From: DASZFV01 sp035549075
GTDB taxonomy: Bacteria; Myxococcota_A; Polyangia; Fen-1088
Length of the DNA: 64,000 nt
Direction: 5' to 3'
NCBI GenBank assembly: GCA_035549075.1
Contig: DASZRT010000102.1
Location: forward strand, 26,840-90,839
Below are positions 43,929 through 53,231 of the stretch, piece after piece. Both the position numbers and the translations under genes were made by a program. A model generated the notes under the pieces. That model was not told where the DNA came from. It searched no databases and saw nothing but the letters and a program-made list of their open reading frames with translations. Within the stretch, counting starts at the first letter, position 1, and the number at the start of each line of letters is the position of its first letter.

Positions 43929-44474
43929 ATGTTCAAGGCGATGGGGGTCGTGGGATTGTGGGTCGCATTGATCGCGGCGCCGCACGCGGCGTCGTCGCCG
44001 GAACCGGCGCAAGATCCGGGGGACCCGGGAGATCCGTACGCGCTGCAAAAGCCACCGGCTCCCAAACCGGCGCCGACGAGCTCGACCGCGGGGTCGTTCG
44101 CGACCATTCACTTCAAGAACGAGGTCGGCAAGGACTTCAAGCTGCTCGAGGCGCGGGTGCTGTTCGACGACGCCGACTTGCCCGTGCTCACGGGCGTCAA
44201 ATCGGGCGAAGACGTCGTGCTGTTCTCGGGCCGCGTGCGGCCAGGGCGACACGTCGCCGAGACGTACCTGACGTACGAGGGCGGTAAGCACGGCATCTTC
44301 ACGTATATGAAGGACTACAAGATCACCGTGCGCGCCGACGAGGTGCTCACGGTGCCGCCCGAGACGGCCGTGCAGTTCACGATCTCGGGCAAGGAGAACA
44401 AGGGCGCGAACGTGCCCTTCAACCACCAGGTCGGCATCGAGGTGTACGACCGCGTGCCGGCGCCCGCGAAGTGA
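43929..44474 (+). CDS. small exported protein of unknown function
   Basis: A 181-residue protein with a signal peptide (MGVVGLWVALIAAPHAAS), a short Asp/Pro/Lys linker and a beta-rich domain (FATIHFKNEVGKDFKLLEARV, GEDVVLFSGRVRPGRHVAETYLTYEG, KITVRADEVLTVPPETAVQFTI). This looks like an immunoglobulin-like or DUF2914-type module; no family is assigned with confidence. A GGGAGG ribosome site lies 6 bases before ATG 43929, which decides the start. Confidence 0.7.
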   Translation: MFKAMGVVGLWVALIAAPHAASSPEPAQDPGDPGDPYALQKPPAPKPAPTSSTAGSFATIHFKNEVGKDFKLLEARVLFDDADLPVLTGVKSGEDVVLFSGRVRPGRHVAETYLTYEGGKHGIFTYMKDYKITVRADEVLTVPPETAVQFTISGKENKGANVPFNHQVGIEVYDRVPAPAK

Positions 44475-44477
44475 CCG

Positions 44478-44765
44478 TCAGCGGTAGACGCGGTAGGTGT
44501 CGAGCTTCGGCGGTCCGGCGAAGTGGTGCTTGATGCGAGCGACGACGGCCTGCGCGTCGCCGCTCGACTCGTAGCGGACGGCGTCTTCTTCGGTGCGCCA
44601 CATCGTGCACGCGATGACGGGTCCTTCGGCGACGGGCTCGAGCAGGAACGCATCGACGTTGCCGGGCGCGCGATGCACGAGCGGCACGCAGTCGGCGTTG
44701 TACGTCGCGCGCAACGTCTCGAGCTCCCCCGGCTTCACCGTGAACGTTCCCAGCCTCACGAACAT
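44478..44765 (-). CDS. ABM-domain monooxygenase-like protein
   Basis: A 95-residue dimeric alpha/beta-barrel protein: FVRLGTFTVKPGELETLRATY, the central NVDAFLLEPVAEGPVIACTMWRTEEDAVRYE strand-helix pattern and a C-terminal strand ending KLDTYRVYR. Members are small oxygenases or degrade quinones, haem or signalling molecules. It is convergent with the preceding gene (3-base gap). The 172-base spacer to the next gene shows no feature I can support. Confidence 0.72.
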   Translation of the reverse strand: MFVRLGTFTVKPGELETLRATYNADCVPLVHRAPGNVDAFLLEPVAEGPVIACTMWRTEEDAVRYESSGDAQAVVARIKHHFAGPPKLDTYRVYR

Positions 44766-44937
44766 GGCGCGAGCCTAACGCGCGGCCAGCACGAGCGCGA
44801 GGGCGAGCGCGCCGGGCACGCGCAGCGGTCGCGGCGCCGAAGCCGCCCGCGACGATGACGGGCGGCGACCGAGACGTTGGCGAGCACGGGCAACATCGGG
44901 GCCGGGCCAGGATAGCCGAGGTCGTCCGATCTCACGT

Positions 44938-46083
44938 ATGCTCGCGGCGCCCATGCGGTCGCTTCGAGGCATGACCTGCGCGCTGGCGGTGGTTTCATTC
45001 TGGGGCTGCGCGACGAGCCCGGCGCCCACCGAGCCTGCCCACCGAGCCCCGCCGCCCGTCGTCGCCGCCGAAGAAACAGGCGAAGCGCCTGCGCACGAGG
45101 GGCCTGCGCTCGCCCCGAAGACCGACGACGACAAAGGTGGCGTGCACGAGGCGGCGCCCGACGAGCCGGCGGCGCGGTCGGCGCGCGATCCGTTCGGCGA
45201 CGTCGGCTTCCACGAGGTCGACCAGAAGACCTGGCTCGCGGGCCTGCGCGAAAAGATCGCGCAGCAGGAAAAGATCGACGCGCCCGAGCTGCGCGTCTCG
45301 CCCGGGCTGCTGCGGGTGGCCTACGTGAAGTCCCCGGCGCCCGCCGTCGTGAAGCCAGGCGCGCGCGCGCCGAAGCGCCGTCACGAGATCGTCGTCGTCG
45401 ACAACCAGGGTCGACCCGTCGCGCGCTTCCGCGCCGTCGCGGCCCGCACCGGCGACGAGCCGCCCAAAGATCTGCAGTTCCTCGCCGAGGATCGCCTGGT
45501 CTACGAGGTCGTCGAGCCGCCGCCCGATGCCGCGACGACGAAGCCCGCGCCCCATTCCAAAGCGAAGCACGCGGCGAAGGGCGTGCCCCGCAGGAAGCCG
45601 AAGGCGGTCGCGTCGAAGATCGTCGCCGCCAAGCCCGCCGCGCCGCCGCCCCCGACGCGCACGTTCGTGATCCAACCCCTCACGGCACGCGCCGCGCCCG
45701 TCAAGTGCGTCGGCGTGCACTTCGTTTTTTCGCGCGGCCGCGACCACCTCGCGTACGTCGCGGGCACCGCCGATCGCGGCTTCGTCGCCGTCGACGGCGC
45801 GCAGATCTACCCGCGGCGCGGAAAGCGCACCGTCGTCGCGAGCCCGCCCGCGTGGTCACGCGACGGCCGCAGCCTGGCGCTCCTCGAGACCCCGGGCGCC
45901 GGCGCCTCACGCCTCGTGCTGCTCGCCGCGATCGACAACCCGACGGGCGACACGACCTGGGACCTGCCGCCCGAGACCTCCCTCGACGGCGCCGCCGTCT
46001 TCTGGGCGGGCGCCGACAAGCTGGTCGTCGGCAAGACACCAACTCGCCCCATCTTCTCGTCGTCCTTCACGACCGAGCGTTGA
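44938..46083 (+). CDS. probable lipoprotein, TolB-like C-terminal strands
   Basis: A 381-residue protein. The N-terminus has a lipoprotein-like signal (GMTCALAVVSFWGC); ATG 44953 (MRSLRG) would give a more standard n-region than ATG 44938. A charged, Ala/Pro-rich region follows. The C-terminal part has beta-propeller-like strands with the WSRDGRSLALLETPGAG pattern of TolB/WD40-like repeats, and a Lys/Pro-rich insert (SKAKHAAKGVPRRKPKAVASK). Function unknown; possibly periplasmic. Confidence 0.62.
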   Translation: MLAAPMRSLRGMTCALAVVSFWGCATSPAPTEPAHRAPPPVVAAEETGEAPAHEGPALAPKTDDDKGGVHEAAPDEPAARSARDPFGDVGFHEVDQKTWLAGLREKIAQQEKIDAPELRVSPGLLRVAYVKSPAPAVVKPGARAPKRRHEIVVVDNQGRPVARFRAVAARTGDEPPKDLQFLAEDRLVYEVVEPPPDAATTKPAPHSKAKHAAKGVPRRKPKAVASKIVAAKPAAPPPPTRTFVIQPLTARAAPVKCVGVHFVFSRGRDHLAYVAGTADRGFVAVDGAQIYPRRGKRTVVASPPAWSRDGRSLALLETPGAGASRLVLLAAIDNPTGDTTWDLPPETSLDGAAVFWAGADKLVVGKTPTRPIFSSSFTTER

Positions 46084-46133
46084 CTGACGATTTTTGTTTA
46101 CCCGGCCCGGAGACGGGACGAAGATCACGCACC

Positions 46134-46331
46134 ATGAAGCTCTCGCTCAAGGTCTCGTCCGGTCTCAAGGCGGGTCGTCTGTCGAGCAACCACGCCCGGG
46201 CGCTCAAGGTGTCGTCGGGCCTCAAGGGTGGCCGCATCACGCAGAACCACGCGCGCGCGCTCAAGGTCACCTCGGGCGTCAAAGGCGGCCGCATCGCCAT
46301 GAACCACGCCCGCGCGCTGCAAATCCTCTAG
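46134..46331 (+). CDS. 65-residue protein of three tandem 19-residue repeats
   Basis: After MKLS come three units of exactly 57 bases (46146-46202, 46203-46259, 46260-46316): LKVSSGLKAGRLSSNHARA, LKVSSGLKGGRITQNHARA and LKVTSGVKGGRIAMNHARA, then LQIL and TAG. Many codons differ between units while the residues stay the same (for example GTC/GTG, TCC/TCG, GGT/GGC, GCC/GCG), so selection acts on the peptide. It has no signal, membrane segment or cysteine. It is Lys/Arg/His/Asn-rich. It could be a precursor of a modified peptide or a small nucleic-acid- or surface-binding protein; I do not recognise it. The stop overlaps the convergent Uma2 gene by 4 bases. Confidence 0.7.
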   Translation: MKLSLKVSSGLKAGRLSSNHARALKVSSGLKGGRITQNHARALKVTSGVKGGRIAMNHARALQIL

Positions 46332-46903
46332 CGAGCCCAGAGCCGCGCGAGCTCGAGGCGGAAGGCCTCGAACGGAGGCGCTTGCACGACCGCTTCGCCC
46401 TCGTACGTCTCGACGAGCCGCCAGCCCGGGCCGTCGAGCCGGTAAGTCTCGAGCGTCTTCGGCGTCGGGTCGACGAGCCAGACGTGCGTGACGCCCGCCC
46501 GCGCGTACTTCCGCATCTTCTTCGCGCGGTCGAGCGCCGCGGTCGACGGCGACAGCACCTCGCACAGCCAATCGGGCGTGAGCGTGAAGAACGGCGCGTC
46601 GGGGATCTCGGGCATCCGCTCCCGCCGCCAGCCGGCGAGGTCGGGCACCATCACTTGGCCGACGACGTGAAGCTCGGGTTCGAAGAGGATGACCCAACCA
46701 CCGCTGTTCCCGGCTCGCCCATGACCGAACTCGGTCGCGAGCTCCGTGAGCAGCGCCGCCCCTGCAACCGCGTGCGGCGACGCGGGTCGTGGCGACAAAT
46801 ACAGCTCGTCGTCGACGATCTCGGCGACGAGGTTCTCGGGCGCGGCGAGCACGTCGTCGTACGTGGCCGGCTTCTTGCGCGGCAGTGCCATGGGACCAAG
46901 CAT
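46328..46903 (-). CDS. Uma2 family (DUF820) putative endonuclease
   Basis: A 191-residue Uma2/DUF820 protein, a PD-(D/E)xK-like fold. Conserved elements are TYDDVLAAPENLVAEIVDDELY, VPDLAGW (Asp), WLCEVLSPSTAALDRAKKMRKYARAGV (Glu...Lys) and HVWLVDPTPKTLETYR. Members are abundant in cyanobacteria, myxobacteria and planctomycetes, and no activity is established for most. MALPRKK at 46891 is a likely alternative start. Convergent with the repeat-peptide gene. Confidence 0.8.
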   Translation of the reverse strand: MLGPMALPRKKPATYDDVLAAPENLVAEIVDDELYLSPRPASPHAVAGAALLTELATEFGHGRAGNSGGWVILFEPELHVVGQVMVPDLAGWRRERMPEIPDAPFFTLTPDWLCEVLSPSTAALDRAKKMRKYARAGVTHVWLVDPTPKTLETYRLDGPGWRLVETYEGEAVVQAPPFEAFRLELARLWAR

Positions 46904-46995
46904 ACGCCTTCATCGACTCCATCCCGATCGGGTTGCGCGCGACCGACCACTCGCTTGATTTCCGCCCCTGGCTGGCCTAAACCGAGGCACCCAAC

Positions 46996-47970
46996 ATGCC
47001 GGAAATGAACATCATCCAGGCGGTGAACGACGCTCTCCGCATCGAGATGCGTCGCGACCCGCGGGTCGTCGTGCTGGGCGAGGACGTGGGCCGCTTCGGC
47101 GGCGTCTTCCGCGCGACGACCGGCCTGCAGGAAGAGTTCGGCGCCGACCGCTGCATCGACACGCCGCTCGCCGAGTCGGGCATCGTGGGCGCCGCGATCG
47201 GCATGGCGATGTACGGCATGCGCCCCGTGCCCGAGATCCAGTTCGCCGACTTCATCTACCCGGCGTACGACCAGATCGTCTCCGAGCTGGCGAAGATGCG
47301 CTACCGCTCGGGCGGCGAGTACCCGGCGCCCGTCGTCATCCGCACGCCCGTGGGCGGCGGCATCAAGGGCGGGCACTACCACTCGCAGTCGCCCGAGGCG
47401 CTGTTCACGCACGTGCCCGGCCTGCAGGTCGTCTGCCCGTCGAACCCCATCGACGCCAAGGGTCTGCTGGCGAGCGCGATCCGGGGCGAGGATCCCGTGA
47501 TCTTCATGGAGCCGAAGCGCGTTTACCGCGCGTCGAAGGCCGACGTGCCCGAGGGCGAGTACACGCTGCCCATCGGCCAGGCCAAGGTCGTGCGCGAGGG
47601 CTCGCAGGTCACCGTGCTCGCCTGGAGCGCGATGGTGCACACGGCGATCGAGGCCGGGCAGAAGGGAGAGGCGCTCGGCTACGACCTCGAGATCATCGAC
47701 CTGCGCACGCTCATCCCGTTCGACATCGACGCGATCCTCGCGTCGGTGCAGAAGACGGGGCGGGTCGTCGTCGTCCACGAGGCGCCGCGCACGTCGGGCT
47801 TCGGCGCCGAGCTCGCGGCCACGATTCAAGAGCGCGCCATGCTTCACCTGGAAGCGCCCATCCTGCGCGTCACGGGCTTCGACACGCCCTTCCCCTACAC
47901 GCTCGAGCACGAGTACCTGCCCGACGCGAACCGCATCCTCGACGCCGTCGAGCGTGTGGTCAATTTCTGA
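46996..47970 (+). CDS. 2-oxoacid dehydrogenase E1 beta subunit
   Basis: A 324-residue transketolase-fold subunit pairing with E1 alpha. Features are NIIQAVNDALRIEMRRDPRVVVLGEDVG, FRATTGLQEEFG, the catalytic EIQFADFIYPAYDQI, GGIKGGHYHSQSPEALF with the active-site His, and C-terminal RVVVVHEAPRTSGFGAELAA. Full length. The stop overlaps the E2 start by one base (TGATG), so E1 beta and E2 are translationally coupled. Confidence 0.93.
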   Translation: MPEMNIIQAVNDALRIEMRRDPRVVVLGEDVGRFGGVFRATTGLQEEFGADRCIDTPLAESGIVGAAIGMAMYGMRPVPEIQFADFIYPAYDQIVSELAKMRYRSGGEYPAPVVIRTPVGGGIKGGHYHSQSPEALFTHVPGLQVVCPSNPIDAKGLLASAIRGEDPVIFMEPKRVYRASKADVPEGEYTLPIGQAKVVREGSQVTVLAWSAMVHTAIEAGQKGEALGYDLEIIDLRTLIPFDIDAILASVQKTGRVVVVHEAPRTSGFGAELAATIQERAMLHLEAPILRVTGFDTPFPYTLEHEYLPDANRILDAVERVVNF

Positions 47971-49250
47971 TGATCTACGAATTCAAGCTGCCCGACATCG
48001 GGGAAGGCGTCGTCGAGGGCGAGGTCGTCCGCTGGCTCGTCAAGGAGGGCGACGCGCTTCGCCTCGACCAACCGATGGTCGAGATCATGACCGACAAGGC
48101 GACGGTCGAGATCCCGGCGCCGCGCGCCGGCAAGGTCGGCAAGCGCATGTTCGCCGAGGGGCAGCTGTGCCCCGTCGGCAAGGTGCTGATCACGATTGAG
48201 GTCGAGGCGGGCGCCGAAGGCAGCGCGAGCGCCGCGCCCGCGAAGGCCGCGCCGGGCACCGCGCACGCGCTGACGCCCGCTGCGGCGCCGACGCACGCGC
48301 CGGCCGGCGCGGGTCGAGGCATGACCGTGAATCGCACGCAGCCGCTCTCGCCCGCCGAGCGGGCGCGCGCGCTCGGGCCCGTGCTCGCGACGCCGGCGAC
48401 GCGCAAGCTCGCGCGCGATCTCGGCGTCGACATCCGCGCCCTCTTCGGCACGGGCGCCTCGGGGCGCATCACGTCGGACGACGTGCGCCGCGCGACCGCC
48501 GGTGTCGGCACCGCCGCGCGCGGCCCCGCCCTCGTCGCGATCGCGCGCGGCCCCGGCGACGTCGCGGTCCCCTTCCGCGGCGTGCGGCGCAAGATCGCCG
48601 AGAACATGTCGCGGTCGAAGCACTCGGCCGCGCACTTCCTCTACGTCGAGGAGGTCGACTGCACCGACCTCGTCGCGCTGCGCGACAAGGTCAACGCCAA
48701 GGCCACGGGCAAGAAGATCTCCTTCCTGCCCTTCATCGTGAAGGCGACGGCCTACGCGCTCCGCAAGTTCCCGCAGCTCAACGCCGCGCTCGACGAGGCC
48801 GCCGGTGAGATCGTGCAGCGCAAGCACGTCCACATGGGCCTCGCGACGTCGACGGACAACGGCCTCATCGTCCCGGTCGTGCGCGACGCCGACGCGCTCT
48901 CGGTCGCTCAGATCGCCACCGAAATCGATCGCCTCGCCGAGGTCACACGCGCCAACAAGGCCGCGCGTGAAGACCTGACCGGCTCGACGTTCACGATCAC
49001 GTCGCTCGGCCAGCTGGGCGGCGTGCTCGCGGCGCCCATCATCAACCACCCCGAGGTCGCGATCCTCGGCGTGCACAAGATCTCCAAGCGCCCGGCCGTG
49101 CGCGACGGCGCGATCGTCGTGCGCGACCTCATGAACCTGTCGATCTCCGTCGACCACCGCGTCGTCGACGGCTACGACGCCGCCCGCTTCGTCGCCGCCA
49201 TCAAAGAGGGCCTCGAGGCGCCCAAAGGCCTCTGGCAAGAGGCGGTCTAG
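47970..49250 (+). CDS. 2-oxoacid dehydrogenase E2 (dihydrolipoyl acyltransferase)
   Basis: A 426-residue three-part enzyme. There is one lipoyl domain (1-75) with the lipoylated K43 in MTDKATVEIP, a Pro/Ala linker, the E3/E1-binding domain (about 130-170; ATPATRKLARDLGVDIRALFGTG...RITSDDV) and a catalytic domain with the GVRRKIAENMSRS start and active-site D395-H396...D400-G401 (DHRVVDG). A single lipoyl domain and the sequence style suggest a branched-chain type complex. It is one base from the second E1 alpha gene. Confidence 0.93.
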   Translation: MIYEFKLPDIGEGVVEGEVVRWLVKEGDALRLDQPMVEIMTDKATVEIPAPRAGKVGKRMFAEGQLCPVGKVLITIEVEAGAEGSASAAPAKAAPGTAHALTPAAAPTHAPAGAGRGMTVNRTQPLSPAERARALGPVLATPATRKLARDLGVDIRALFGTGASGRITSDDVRRATAGVGTAARGPALVAIARGPGDVAVPFRGVRRKIAENMSRSKHSAAHFLYVEEVDCTDLVALRDKVNAKATGKKISFLPFIVKATAYALRKFPQLNAALDEAAGEIVQRKHVHMGLATSTDNGLIVPVVRDADALSVAQIATEIDRLAEVTRANKAAREDLTGSTFTITSLGQLGGVLAAPIINHPEVAILGVHKISKRPAVRDGAIVVRDLMNLSISVDHRVVDGYDAARFVAAIKEGLEAPKGLWQEAV

Positions 49251-49251
49251 C

Positions 49252-50418
49252 ATGCCGCTCGACAAGATTCGCGCCGGCATGGGCGACGTCGAGTCGCCCT
49301 CGGTCGAGGTGTGGAGCGACGCCGACGAGACGCGCGCGACGGGGCTCATTCAAGTCCTCGCGCCCGACGGCCGAACGACACCGGGGGCGACGGGCGAGCC
49401 GCTCGCGCCCGAGGCGCTGCGCGCGCTCTACCGCGGCATGCTGCGCGCGCGGATCCTCGACGAGAAGATGCTGCACCTGCAGCGTCAGGGCCGCATCGCC
49501 TTCTACGCCGAGGCGCGCGGGCAAGAGGCGTCGGTCGTGGGCGCCGTCGCCGCCGTCGAGCCGACCGACTACGTCGTGCCCGCGCACCGCGAGCTCGGCG
49601 CGGCGCTGTTCCGCGGCCTGCCGATGCGCGCCGTGATCGCGCAGCTCTACGGCAACGCCAACGACGTCGCGCGCGGCCGCCAGATGCCCGTGCACCCGTC
49701 GGCGCCGCGCGCGCTGCGCATCATCCCGCCGTCGTCGTGCGTCGCGACGCAGCTGCCGCACGCCGCGGGCCTCGCCTGGGCCGCGAAGATGCGCAAGGAG
49801 CCCGTCGTCACGCTCGCGTACCTGGGCGAGGGCGCGACGAGCGCCGAGGACTTCCACGCCGGCATCAACTTCGCCGCCGTCTACAAGGTGCCCGCCGTCT
49901 TCGTCTGCGAGAACAACCAGTGGGCGATCTCGACGCCCGCGTCGCGCCAATCGGTGTCGCGCACGTTCGCGATCAAGGCGCTCGCCTACGGCATGCCGGG
50001 TGTGCGCGTCGACGGCAACGACGCCCTCGCCGTCCACGCCGTCGTGCGCGAGGCGGCGGCGCGCGCGCGCAGCGGCGGCGGCCCCACGCTCATCGAAGCG
50101 GTCACGTACCGGATGGGCGCGCACAGCTCGTCGGACGATCCGCACCGCTACCGCCCCGAGGCCGAGGAGGCCGCGTGGCGCGACAAGGATCCGCTGCCGC
50201 GGATGGAGGCGCACCTCGCGGCCCGCAAAATCCTCGACGCCGCGGGCGTGTCCGCGCTGCGCGCCGAGATCGAGGCCGAGGTCGCCGCCGCCGTCGACGC
50301 CGAGGAGAAGGTGGGCCCGCCGCCGCTCGCGAGCCTCATCGAGAACGTCTACGCGCGCACGCCGCGCGCCCTCGAAGAGCAGCTCGCCGACCTCGAGCGC
50401 GTGCGCGCCGGTCGGTAG
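49252..50418 (+). CDS. 2-oxoacid dehydrogenase E1 alpha subunit (paralogue 2)
   Basis: A 388-residue second E1 alpha, starting 1 base after the E2 stop. The same motifs as paralogue 1 are present: RARILDEKMLHLQRQGRIAFYA, GRQMPVHPS, the ThDP region GEGATSAEDFH...CENNQWAIS and YRMGAHSSSDDPHRY. It has an N-terminal extension of about 50 residues (VEVWSDADETRATGLIQVL). Its position after E2 is unusual, since alpha and beta genes are normally adjacent. The two alpha subunits may give the complex two substrate ranges or one may be redundant. Confidence 0.92.
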   Translation: MPLDKIRAGMGDVESPSVEVWSDADETRATGLIQVLAPDGRTTPGATGEPLAPEALRALYRGMLRARILDEKMLHLQRQGRIAFYAEARGQEASVVGAVAAVEPTDYVVPAHRELGAALFRGLPMRAVIAQLYGNANDVARGRQMPVHPSAPRALRIIPPSSCVATQLPHAAGLAWAAKMRKEPVVTLAYLGEGATSAEDFHAGINFAAVYKVPAVFVCENNQWAISTPASRQSVSRTFAIKALAYGMPGVRVDGNDALAVHAVVREAAARARSGGGPTLIEAVTYRMGAHSSSDDPHRYRPEAEEAAWRDKDPLPRMEAHLAARKILDAAGVSALRAEIEAEVAAAVDAEEKVGPPPLASLIENVYARTPRALEEQLADLERVRAGR

Positions 50419-50450
50419 TGCCCCGTCGGGCCATGCGGTATAAGCCAGCG

Positions 50451-50984
50451 ATGTCTCACGCGCGCCCGCTCGCCGTCCTCTCGTTGTTCACGACGCTCGC
50501 GGTGATGGCGTCCACATTGGCCGGGTGCGGCGACTCCTCGCAGGATCCGGCCGTGCGCTTCGTGGGCACGTGGCACTACGTCGACTCGATGGCCTCGGCG
50601 ACCTGCCCCGGCAGCGACCCCATCGACGAATCGCCCAAGGGCAACAAGACGTTCGAGCGCGGCGTCAGCCACGATCTCGTCGACGTCACGCAGTTCTCGT
50701 TCAACGGCTCGATCTACGGGACGATCTTCTGCGACTTCCAGTTCGACATCGACGGCCCCACGGCCTCGGCCACGGCGGGCCAGGGCTGCGCGCTGCCCGG
50801 TGGCGACATCTTCACGGTGCAGAGCTGGACATTCTCGCTCAACCCGCCGACCTCGGCCACCGACTATCCCGCCGAGGAGATCGCGCAAGGCACGCTCACG
50901 GCGAACCTCCCCGGCCAGACGACGCCCGAGATTTGCACCTACGCCCTCACGGCCCACCTGCAGCGCATCACCAAGGCGCAATAG
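50451..50984 (+). CDS. small lipoprotein of unknown function
   Basis: A 177-residue lipoprotein with signal peptide LFTTLAVMASTLAGC. The mature part (FVGTWHYVDSMASATCPGSDP...GSIYGTIFCDFQFDIDG...SWTFSLNP) looks like a small lipocalin- or calycin-like beta barrel, and four cysteines could pair. No family is named. It is inserted between the dehydrogenase E1/E2 genes and lpdA, 16 bases upstream of the latter, so it may share their transcript. Confidence 0.65.
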   Translation: MSHARPLAVLSLFTTLAVMASTLAGCGDSSQDPAVRFVGTWHYVDSMASATCPGSDPIDESPKGNKTFERGVSHDLVDVTQFSFNGSIYGTIFCDFQFDIDGPTASATAGQGCALPGGDIFTVQSWTFSLNPPTSATDYPAEEIAQGTLTANLPGQTTPEICTYALTAHLQRITKAQ

Positions 50985-51000
50985 AGGACCTCACGACCCC

Positions 51001-52406
<1,406 letters not shown>

Positions 52407-52410
<4 letters not shown>

Positions 52411-53063
52411 ACCCGCTCCCGGCGCAGCTCCTCGACCTCGGCTCGCGCGACTACGGCGAGGTCTGGGAGCTGCAGAAGGCGCTCGTCGCGCAGCGGCAGC
52501 GGGACGAGATTCCCGACACGCTGATCCTCGTCGAGCACCCGCACGTGCTGACGCTCGGGCGCGGCACGCACAAAGAGAACGTGCTCGCGCCGGGCGACAT
52601 GCAGGTGTTCGAGATCGAGCGTGGCGGCGACGTCACCTACCACGGGCCCGGGCAGCTGGTCGGCTACCCGATCTTCTTGCTGCGTGAGGAAGAGCGCGAC
52701 CTGCACCTCTACCTGCGGAACCTCGAAGAGGCGCTGATACGGACCGTGGCGCGCTTCGGGATCGCCGGGGACCGCAAGCCGAGCTGGACCGGGGTCTGGA
52801 CGGCCGACCAGACGCGCAAGCTGGCCTCGATCGGCGTCGCCGTGAAGAAGTGGGTGACGCTGCACGGCTTCGCGCTCAATGTTTCCACGGACTTATCGCG
52901 CTTCGCCGCCATCAACCCGTGCGGCCTCGAGGCCACGGTCATGGGGTCGATGAGCAGCGTGTCGGGCCGCGACATCGGGCTCGCCGACGTCCGGGCCGCG
53001 GCCGCGGCCGAGATGGGCGCGGTGTTTCACCGCGAGCTCGCGATCGTTCGTCCGGCCGCGTAA
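52407..53063 (+). CDS. lipB: lipoyl(octanoyl) transferase
   Basis: A 218-residue acyltransferase that moves octanoate from acyl carrier protein to lipoyl domains, here presumably K43 of the neighbouring E2. It has LILVEHPHVLTLGRGTHKENVL, the RGGDVTYHGPGQLVGYPI motif, catalytic lysine K138 in RKLASIG and the acyl-carrying C172 in INPCGLE. GTG 52407 overlaps the lpdA stop (GTGA). The partner lipA is not in this window. Confidence 0.95.
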
Positions 53064-53231
53064 ACGAAAACGGACAAGTTGTCGCACCCGAATTGCGCGC
53101 GGGCTGCTGGAAAGCGGAATATTCTCGCTCCTGGCCGTCAATCTCGCGGGCGCCGTTCGTCTGGAGATTCGCCGCCGTCGTTGCTCGGCCGGTTCGTTGC
53201 GTTGGTTCTGGGCCTGTTTGGAGGAGCATTC

